A stretch of DNA of 64,000 nt from Chrysomallon squamiferum (Eukaryota; Mollusca; Gastropoda; Neomphalida; Peltospiridae). How positions within the stretch are numbered: the first letter of the stretch is position 1; the number at the start of each line of letters is the position of its first letter. The stretch covers positions 15,343,672 through 15,407,671 of the forward strand of contig CM022669.1 of the NCBI GenBank assembly GCA_012295275.1. Direction: 5' to 3'. The position numbers were made by a program, and so were the translations under genes. The notes under the pieces are model-generated. The model made no database searches, had not been told where the DNA came from, and worked only from the letters and a program-made list of their open reading frames with translations. Shown here piece by piece: positions 52,602 through 64,000 of this stretch.

Positions 52602-52687
<86 letters not shown>

Positions 52688-52785
52688 ACTCTTTTTTCTC
52701 TCTCTTCTCTTTTCTTCTCTCTTTCTCCCTCCCTCTCTTTCTTTCTCTCTTCTCTTTTCTTTTCTGTCTCTCTTCTATTCTCTTT

Positions 52786-52884
<99 letters not shown>

Positions 52885-52933
52885 TGTGTACGTATGTATA
52901 TGTATGTGTATGTGTGTGTGTGTGTGTGTGTGT
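52453..52933. repeat. Nested (CT)n array with an internal 174-bp duplication, then (TG)n
   Basis: About 425 bases of pure polypyrimidine. Two copies of an irregular segment (ttctcttttcttctctcttt, then tccctccctctctttc and onward) begin at about 52531 and 52705, exactly 174 bp apart, each flanked by pure (CT)n. A (TG)n run follows at about 52905-52933. All long reading frames here are low-complexity artefacts. Confidence 0.95.
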
Positions 52934-53314
52934 GAAAACGTATGGGTGGATTGAATCCACTGTTAATCGACTGGTTTATAGAAAGCTGCTGTGCATTCTT
53001 TTCTGTTTCTGGTGTATGAAAAAAAATAAAATAATAAATAAAAAACATTGATAATAACTGGTATACACATTAACATGTTACCTTTTTCGTTTCGTCATCA
53101 TACATGAACTAACTTAATAATTATCAATTGATGTTAATTTTAGCACGGATTGAAGTTCTGTTAAACAAAGTCATTCATCCGTGCATCAAGTTTTCTGTAA
53201 TCATTGATTCTTATTGTTATACTCCAGTGTTATAACTGCACCAAAGGCACTTGGTATTAAGAGCTACAACAGTATACCTAGATACATGTATACATCAACC
53301 TAGATATCTATATC
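52934..53314. other. Non-coding intergenic DNA
   Basis: No feature recognised between two microsatellite arrays. Confidence 0.6.
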
Positions 53315-53323
53315 TGTCCGTCG

Positions 53324-53365
<42 letters not shown>

Positions 53366-53409
53366 ATGTCTATCTATCTATCTACCTATCTATCTATCTA
53401 TCTATCTAC

Positions 53410-53504
<95 letters not shown>

Positions 53505-53511
53505 CCTATCT
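53315..53511. repeat. (TCTA)n tetranucleotide array
   Basis: About 195 bases of TCTA units with TCTG and CCTA interruptions at about 53361-53420 and 53501. Confidence 0.97.
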
Positions 53512-55889
<2,378 letters not shown>

Positions 55890-56340
55890 TTATTAAATTA
55901 TGTAACAGTGACATTACCAGCTTCTTTTTGTCGTTACGTATATATATAGATTCTTAAGAGCTAATTTGCCGTATCAAAATTCATGACATACCTCAAACAG
56001 AGGCAGAAATAAAAAATAATTACAGTAAAAAAAAAAAAAAAAATAAAAAAAATAGAAAAAGAAAAGAAAAGCCATACAAATAATTATTCATTAATTAGTT
56101 ACGTTAAATCGACATTACCAGTTTGGCCTGCTGTGCTCATAATAAGCATACAAAGACTTCAGAAAGATTAATTTGCTCTATCAGAATTCATTACATACCT
56201 CAAACACATATAAAGCAAAAAGGTTTCTACATTTAAAAAAACCATAACAAGAAAGCCATGCGTTAATTATATTGCGTTACAGTGACATTTTTAACAGTTT
56301 GCCACCCACACCATTTTGCATGCAATTTCTATAAGGCCAC
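55890..56340. repeat. Diverged tandem repeat, 170-200-bp unit
   Basis: Unit 1 (about 55890-56077) and unit 2 (about 56089-56260) share, in order, gtta/gtaac, gacattaccag, aatttgc, tatca, aattcat, acatacctcaaaca, agca/ggcagaaataaa and aaagccat. A third partial unit starts at 56261 (gcgttacagtgacatt). The acattaccag word recurs at 55911 and 56112; the partial unit starts its equivalent at 56284. Confidence 0.7.
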
Positions 56341-57548
56341 TGACCAATATTAATTGTTTTACTTCCCAGCTGCAATCGTCATTTCTGTTACTAGATCTGT
56401 AGTTACCCAACGCCTTACACCAAGACAAGAAAAAGTCAGTTATGTAGGACAGAAAATTTCATGTAAGAAATGTCAATGGCTTGTTTGTTATTCAGAAATA
56501 ACTCAACTACTGGTTGGTTTAAAACGAACTGTTCTGCAGCGTGTGTTTAATTTTTAAAACGATGTTTTGATTATAGTTCAACACGAGCAGTCTGAAAAAT
56601 CGGTGATAACGATACAAGGAAAATGTCATCTGAATATTCAGTTATTTCTGAACTTTGAGGTGCTTTGAATGTTCAGTCATCGTGAAATACGAGTTATTTT
56701 AAAGTTTTCAAAATCTAGATCTAACACAGTGTTATACTTGTATTCAATATTATTTATTAATACAGATCATTACTGATGTTTGGTAAACGACAATTCATTG
56801 AATACTGTTGTAAGACACCATTTGTAGACAATTCCCAGCACATATAAACAATAATACATAAAGGACATTTTTTTTTTTATATATAAAAATATATATATAT
56901 ACAAATTAAAAAAAAATAAAAACAGCAACAAAAAGAAACACATCCAACGCTACCAGAACAAACAAGCAAATATAAAAATAACAAAAATAAAAAAGAACAA
57001 GAATAACACGACAAACCCACCATTAAAAAACCCCAAAACAAACAAACGAAACAAACCTAAAAATTACCAACCTCCCCCATAATATACACAAAAATATTCA
57101 AAAACAATAAAACTAGAACTATCACTCTTGTACAACGTAAGATTATATTACCGTTTATCTGTCGCAATTTATATTTCGGTTGAGACTCTCCTACAAATTA
57201 CGCTGTCATTGTCACTTGCCGAAATATCCAGTTGCTGAATTACGCCGTAATTTCACCAACATGAAGATGTGTGAATGAAACTGTAACGATGATATTTGTG
57301 GTGATAAGTGACAAAGCGACAGTAAAGCGATACAGAAGTTATCAAGAGGTTTCGTTGGAGAATTAATCTTAATCAAGTGAAACGATACTTTAATGAACGA
57401 GGATTGTGTCCTTTGACTTGTGTGTCACTTGTTGCTGGTTTTTGAATTCGCTATGAACAAATGATAACATGGAGGAGAAACTAATAATAATTTTTTGTAA
57501 AAATAAAATAAATAACAGTGAGAGAGAAAAAGACAAAGTAATAAATTA

Positions 57549-57583
<35 letters not shown>

Positions 57584-57771
57584 AAATAAATAAAGAAAAC
57601 AATTAACAGAAAAAAGAAAAGAAAAGAAGGAAAACAAAAATATAGAATAATCAGTTTAAAAAATACAATTAACTTATATTTAAAAAATATAATAATATGA
57701 AAAAGGAACATAAATGAAGAACAACAAAACTGCACAATATCAAAAATAAAAGTAAAAATAAAAATAAATAC

Positions 57772-57822
<51 letters not shown>

Positions 57823-57828
57823 ATGTTA
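56341..57828. other. Non-coding intergenic DNA
   Basis: A-rich stretches at 56880-57120, an A run of about 31 bases near 57550-57580 and (AT)n at about 57774-57810. The part 57120-57480 is of mixed composition, with no exon recognised. Confidence 0.6.
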
Positions 57829-58256
57829 CAGGAAATATGTGCAATTCCTGAAAATGTCAGAAAATATGCGCAATCACTGAAATGAAAGTTAACGTGGCCA
57901 GAGTTGATGATGATGGTCCATGGAAAACGTAGTCATCCACAGAGCCAAGGTTGTGTAGAAAGAACAAATCCAGACATTAAAGACGTGCTTGTTTGCTGGT
58001 TAGGAGAGAACGAACAATACAGCTGAATCAGCTGTTGGACTAAAACTTGATCAGCTTCACAAGAACTCCGGTCTTCAGAGTGGAATTAAGTGTTTCTTCT
58101 TTGTAACCCTGCTGGGTTCTGATGCTCGTCATCTCACCTCCATCAAGATTACTTTCAGCGGATGATCTACTTGCAGCCACCGCATTACGAGTTTCCCGAG
58201 TGAGTCAGATATTACACATATTTTCTGAAATGTTCAGGAATTACACATACTGGCTG
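57829..58256. mobile_element. MITE-like non-autonomous DNA transposon with about 38-bp inverted ends
   Basis: The left end (57837-57874, atgtgcaattcctgaaaatg and on) is the reverse complement of the right end (58211-58248, attacacatattttctgaaa and on) with 5 mismatches in 38. Three of the five are G/A differences. The match may extend outward to CAG at 57829-57831 and CTG at 58254-58256, giving an element of about 428 bp. The interior has no long open frame. A target-site duplication is not clear, partly because the element sits next to (AT)n and (CA)n. The superfamily is not assignable by eye. Confidence 0.7.
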
Positions 58257-58264
58257 ATAATACA

Positions 58265-58948
58265 TACACACACACATACACACACACATACACACACTCA
58301 CACACACACACACACACACACTCACATACACATCCATACATACAAACAACACGCACTTTGATAAATATATACGTTGTATATACACACATACAGACAGAAA
58401 AACTGTAATCCAAGATATTAGTTCCTTTTTTAAAAAAAAATTTTTTATTAAAAAACTCTAGACGTTTGGCAAAGCAGCTTTAGGCTATTACAATTTCAGG
58501 AAGCTCCTAATTTCGTTACAAGAAGTGATGCAACCTAAATTTAATGCACTTTTATTTCCTGTGGATAATAACTATTTCCAGGCGTTCGATTTTCGTCTCA
58601 TGGATGAAATTTCTATCACAATAAAGGGAACGAGGCTAGAATTTTAAAATAATGTTTATAGATCGAAATATATAATTTTTTTTTTCTTCTTTTGTAATAG
58701 AAATCAGGGCATCGTTTAGGATCCACTTTATAAATTTCACGGACATTGCATCCAAGGTTTCAGATGAGTTATGACTGGTACGAAGTGTATGTTTCTTGCG
58801 ATTTTACATATATATTTATATATAAAACAGAAAAGCGGAGCACACACAACTAGTGCAGACTATCAACATGTCATCTCAGACACAAATTTAAAGTCCTTAT
58901 CCTTATGGTTGACTCAAAATCTTCACATTATACTGTTTTGTGTTTTAT

Positions 58949-59021
<73 letters not shown>
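58265..59021. repeat. (CA)n microsatellites
   Basis: (CA)n-rich tract with ATA/CTC interruptions at about 58265-58331 and a pure (CA)n of about 70 bases at 58952-59021. The sequence between them has no recognised feature. Confidence 0.93.
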
Positions 59022-59024
<3 letters not shown>

Positions 59025-59571
59025 ATACATCCATACCCACACACGCATAACTTCTTGCTTTTAAACAGAACCAAACTCAAATGCTTCAACAGATCATCTC
59101 GGATCAAAGGTCTTATGTTACATTTTACAACTGTTATTAAGAAAATTACGATTTACTGCAAGCTTTAAAAACATTTACTCAGTAAACAGAGAATCTGAAC
59201 AACTTAAATATCAACTCCAGGAGTTGGAACCAGGATTTAAGACGTAGAAGGTTTCGTTTTCGTTGTGTAGCAGTGGATTCAAACCCTAGATCTCCTCACG
59301 AGTTTTGTAGTTAGGCAAAATATTATATCTTTTAAGCACTATATATCACAAAACGCGATAAAGTGCTAAAATAAAAAAAATATGCAGTGAGTAGCCAAAT
59401 ATCGTCATGTTTCCACTTTTTTTCGTAAAGCTCTGTATAAACCATAGCTGCTGGCTCTGAAAAATATTAATGTGCCTTTAATTCAAAACGCGATAAGCTC
59501 TAGCGCCTTAAACGAACATCCGTTTTTTTAGATGATAACCTTTAGGGCAAATAAAGCAACCTGAAAATGTA

Positions 59572-59607
<36 letters not shown>

Positions 59608-59895
59608 GGTAAAAGAAAATAACATTAGATTGATCATTTGTAAATTAAAAGTGAATTCTGTCTTAATTTTATAACGAGCGGATCAGTAAAAAACGTAACT
59701 AGCAGGAATATGAACGAACCGAACCTAAAACAAAACAAATTAAAATATCCGTGAAAGATTTAATTAAAACCTCATTTATGTAGACCGTACCAGAGCAAAA
59801 CAACAACAAAAGAAGAAGGCGAGGAAGAGAAGAAAGGAAATTAAAAAAGAATTAAAAAGAAATGTAAAAAGATAAAAAGAAAAAGAATTAATAAA

Positions 59896-59942
<47 letters not shown>

Positions 59943-61574
59943 TAACAAGCAAAGACAAAACAAAACAAAACAACAGTAAACACAAAAATTAGATATATAA
60001 CTAAATGGATAAATAAATTATAAACAAAATTAATCAAAGGTAAAATATAGCATTAAATCAAATGAAAAAGTCTTGATAATTCATATGTAAACAAAGATCA
60101 GATTTGTGTCACGTCCGAAAACGCCTGACTAGAGTAATTATTTCTCACATAAATATTCAAAGAATTTATTTAACTCTAATTTGATCGACCCTAGGCGAAG
60201 CAAATAGGAGCATTTTTCATTGGAAATTCCTTTTATTCGTATGTATATATTTTTTTTTTTTGCCGACGGTAACAACTACTGTCATAATTAAGGTATTCAG
60301 AGCGACCCGCGGGTCAAGACGTGGGGGGGGGTCGCCAAACTGTCTCAAGTAGAAAAACGACTAACACAATTATCAAGACCTCCGGTAATAGGTGACCTTC
60401 GGTTTCAGGCTACATTCCGGTTCTTAGAAATGGCGGAGCGGAGGGAGGTAACTGCGTTTATTATATTTCGCTAGTGCAGTAGGTTTAAATACTTGCACGT
60501 GGATACAAAATATTTAGAGCAGATGTATAAATTATGATAACAGACACACATACAGACGTAACTATAAATTCGATTTTAAAGTTAGCTTTATATAAAGAAA
60601 AAAAAAAAAAAAAAAAATGAATGGTGGTCATAAATAAATAGACTAGTAAAATAAATTAATAAATAAAACTACGCAAAAAGAAGAAGAAGATGAAAAAAAA
60701 AAAAAAAAAAAAAAAATACTCTGACAGGAACAAAACTTTGAAGCATATAGCCGTGCATTTAATTTCCAGCGTAATAATAATTCCCTTTGATTATTTTTCA
60801 TGGCTCCGTGAATACAAACAAACACCGATTGAGACGTTTACGATAAAACAACGATTCACTCGGTCAAACGATTTCTCAGGAATGACTTATATTATGCTTT
60901 ATTTCTTTAAACACTCCGTGGAATCAATACCGAAGACGAATTGAAAGATTGTGGCAGTAATTTTCTGCATGCAAGGTAATTGTAGTCATTCCAGATACAA
61001 TTGCGAATTTTTGTCAGTTTAAGTGATGGCGCTTGTTTTGGAATAACTCGGTGGAAGTATTTGTTTGTTACGGTTAACTTTTCTATAACGAAAAAAAAAA
61101 AAAAAAAAAAAAATAGAAAAAATTAGGTTATTGCTAGAAAGCAATAAAAAGTGTATTTAGTTTATTTTTGTAAATTATTTTTGCCTGATATTGATAAATT
61201 GTGTCCGATAATTACAAGGGTTTTGAAGAAAACAAACCGAACGCATCTCCGTAATGTGTACTCGGCCGTGAATTATATGCCTGAAGACATCGCCAGTGAA
61301 TACTGAGGTAAATTAAACGCGAGCGGAAGGCTTGATTTAATGACGTATCACAATCGCACATGATTTTTTCATTCATTGCAGGCTTATTACACAACTCACT
61401 GCAGAAAAATGACGTAATCAAAAAGTGAGAAAAAAAAAATCACATTTGCGTTTTACGAATCACGTTAACTATACCCATTACAAACACGAGTTCTACAACT
61501 TTTACATGGTATTTAAATCTGTTACACAATTCTTTCATTCTTTTTTCTTCTTTATTATTAACGTTAAAGTTTTT

Positions 61575-61576
<2 letters not shown>
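59022..61576. other. Non-coding intergenic DNA
   Basis: Contains (CA)n at about 59899-59939, A runs near 59573-59606, 60600-60617 and 61090-61112, and a GC-richer island at about 60290-60480 with a run of nine G (60323-60331). No exon is supported. A possible first exon in the island is discussed in the findings. Confidence 0.55.
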
Positions 61577-61646
<70 letters not shown>

Positions 61647-61678
61647 TCATCATCATCATCATCATCATTATTATTATT
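61577..61678. repeat. (AAT)n-(CAT)n-(TTA)n microsatellite
   Basis: About 70 bases of AAT followed by seven CAT units and a short ATT run. Confidence 0.95.
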
Positions 61679-61749
61679 TTCATTATTATTCTGATACATA
61701 TTTCAAATGTTATTTAAAAAAACAATAAACTGTAGATTCGACCATGTTA

Positions 61750-62089
61750 ATCTACAGTATTTATATGGTTTAATGAGTTAGGATAGTGAGAAAAGAGTGA
61801 TCTACAGCACGGTAATGAGTCGGGAGACAGGATAGTGAGAAAAGAGTGATCTACAGCACGGTAATGAGTCGGGAGACAGGATAGTGAGAAAAGAGTGATC
61901 TACAGCACGGTAGTGAGTCGGGAGACAGGATAGTGAGAAAAGAGTGATCCACAGCTCGGTAATGAGTCGGGAGACAGGATAGTGAGAAAAGAGTGATCTA
62001 CAGCACGGTAGTGAGTCGGGAGACTGGATAGTGAGAAAAGAGTGATCTACAGCACGGTAATGAGTCGGGAGACAGGATAGTGACACTGA
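61750..62089. repeat. 49-bp minisatellite, about 6-7 units
   Basis: The word ggatagtgag (ggatagtgac in the last unit) recurs at 61781, 61830, 61879, 61928, 61977, 62026 and 62075, always exactly 49 bp apart. The unit reads ggatagtgagaaaagagtga, tctacagcacggtaatgagt, cgggagaca. Units differ at a few positions (for example gtaatg/gtagtg, gacagg/gactgg). A degenerate half unit with atctacag lies at the left edge from about 61750. Confidence 0.97.
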
Positions 62090-62711
62090 AATACGGTTTT
62101 GGCTCAGCACTTACATGAACTTTGAAAAATCTCTTCAGGAAAATTAAATAAATAGCATTTACTTCAAATTTAATACTTCTTTAGAAAGGTCAAATGAAAT
62201 TTCGAGTTCCTGCTGTAATAGCATTAGGAAACTAGGAAAAAAAAAAAGTCAATTTAAGAGTCTTAAATGAAGATTTATTTGCAAAAATTGTAAAACATAA
62301 AGAAATGTTGATCAATATTTATTTAAAACCATCAATTTTGCCAGACAAGTGATTCTAATATCGCATCTTATTTAGAATTTAGAAAAAAAAAAAAAATAAT
62401 AATAAAAAAAAGAAAGAAAAGAAAAGAGAAGAAGAAATGCGAAAAAAAAAAAAAAATAATAATAAAAAAAACACTTTCGTGTGACAGTAAATCATTAATA
62501 ATGCTATATAATAATAAAAAAGACGAAAATAGAGCCACCCCCAAAATCCTTCTATAATAACATTAATTATTTATGAAAAGAATAAATCATGTCTAATTGA
62601 AAAGATAAAAAAAAGAAAAAAAAAAAAAAAAAAAAAAAAAAAGAAAAAAAAGGAAAGAGGAAAAAAAGCCTTCACAAAACCCAGAACAAAATACGCAGAT
62701 ATTTTGCAGCG

Positions 62712-62759
<48 letters not shown>

Positions 62760-64000
62760 GATTACAAGTTCGTAAAAATTATTATTTATAACATGTTCTT
62801 TTGATATCTTTAAGTTTATTTATATCATCATAAACTTTATGTATGTCTGTGCATACATGTGTCTCTCTCATGTATACATTAAATGAAAAAATAATAATAG
62901 TAATATATATATATATAGTTTTTTTGTTTTATTTCCAAAGCTTATTGAATATTGTCTGTAGAATGATGTCATACTCGACTGAGTTAACTCTGCCTGGTGG
63001 ATTTAAGTCTGATCTGTATGAACTAATGTACTTTGTTTTCTAATGAGATCAAAATACTCGTCTACTGATGTCAGTGTTTCTTAAATTAACTGGCGTTAAA
63101 TAGTCTTTTGATAATCATCGTCATGAACTTTCTAGAGCAGTAGAATTTCTGAGGCTTCTAAGTCGTATATTAAACTTTGTAAAAAATGATTCCTTTTTTA
63201 TCTGAGATTTTATTTTGATGTAAATATGCATCAGTTTATAAGAGAAGTTCTGTCTGTTTTTTTTTTTTTTTTTTTTGAGGCTCAGTAAAACAATATACTC
63301 ATAACATTTGATTTATATAATCGTTAATATTGTCACATCATTCTTCTTTATGACCTTTTTCCATCTGTAAGTGAGCGTTTCAGTGCCACGTTCCTAACAT
63401 TCCTTAGGTTTAATTATATATTTCTATTCAGTTCAGTGGATAAACACACATTTTTCAGGAATTATATCTATTTCCTAAAAATACACATTTTCTGTAACAT
63501 ATACATATAAATGCAGTACGTATACCCGCTTACTGTGTTTCTTGCGCATCTGTTCAGTTCAGTTGTTATTTATTTTCATTCGTTTTATTATTACATTTTA
63601 CATTTATATTCTCAGTTATTACTTATGCAAACAAAGGATGATAAAAAAATCTTAAGAACCTGAACAGTACTGTTATTCAATGAAAAAACATTAAGAAAGA
63701 AATAAAGAAAATTAAAAAAGAAAAAGAAGATGATGATTTAAAAAAATATAAAGCGGCAAAAATATAAAGCGGATTAAAGATTTCAGAAGATACGTCGCCA
63801 TCATTGTCATAATACAATCTACGGAATAAAATACATTAATTATAGCGAAAAGAGAAAAGAAACGCAACAGTTTTTCGAATAATGGGTGGGATTGATTGGA
63901 GATAAGCGCGGAATACCAGATCCGTGTGGGTAACTCTAAATCACTGTCAAAAAAAAAAAAAAAATAAAATAAAATAAAAAATAACCAGTGTTTGATTCCG
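62090..64000. other. Non-coding intergenic DNA at the right edge
   Basis: A-rich stretches at 62380-62470 and 62600-62660, (AAT)n at about 62712-62759 and a T run near 63261-63277. No coding exon, RNA gene or transposon end is recognised. Confidence 0.6.

Noticed and set aside
52376-53051. Overlapping open frames of 105-220 codons on both strands
   Set aside because: They are Leu/Ser or Arg/Glu alternations produced by (CT)n and (TG)n. No start context or homology.
59265-59290. Possible tRNA-like B box (ggattcaaaccc) suggesting a tRNA-derived SINE
   Set aside because: The box is imperfect, the flanks do not form a T stem and no A box lies at the right distance.
59347-59495. Repeated aaaacgcgataa word
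   Set aside because: Two occurrences only, with no extension of similarity on either side.
61802-62110. 102-codon minus-strand open frame with internal repeats
   Set aside because: It is the translation of the 49-bp minisatellite, rotating through three frames. No evidence of coding.

Overview
The window looks like nuclear DNA of an invertebrate, probably a lophotrochozoan and perhaps a mollusc. All genes are spliced with GT..AG introns and the DNA between exons is strongly AT-rich and full of microsatellites. The leftmost gene encodes a Nav2-type (DSC1/BSC1-like) channel, a class absent from vertebrates. The species assignment is an inference.

Layout: (1) 1-17231, + strand: the 3' two thirds of a Nav2 voltage-gated cation channel gene, from just after the DI S6 region to the stop codon, in 24 exons joining to 1555 codons. 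Its I-II linker contains four tandemly duplicated 45/48-bp in-frame exons. (2) 17232-23328: non-coding, with many simple repeats. (3) 23329-27472, +: a complete 513-aa nicotinic acetylcholine receptor-like Cys-loop channel subunit in six exons. (4) 29503-30701, +: a complete three-exon gene for a small charged protein I do not recognise. (5) 35849-38003, -: a complete three-exon endosulfine/ARPP19 (ENSA) gene. (6) 38994-45661, +: a complete seven-exon PIGO gene (GPI ethanolamine phosphate transferase 3, 1074 aa), head-to-head with ENSA across about 1 kb that carries a CRE palindrome. (7) 45662-64000: 18 kb with no supportable gene. It holds microsatellites, a degenerate satellite, a diverged 170-200-bp tandem repeat, a MITE-like element with 38-bp inverted ends, and a 49-bp minisatellite.

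The genes do not form one pathway. Two are neuronal ion channels (Nav2, nAChR-like), one is a PP2A-B55 inhibitor of mitosis (ENSA), one is an ER lipid-anchor enzyme (PIGO) and one is unknown. Exon boundaries were derived by hand from splice sites, reading-frame continuity and family conservation. For every gene the joined exon lengths are multiples of three. No tRNA, rRNA, CRISPR array, viral element or bacterial-type feature was found.
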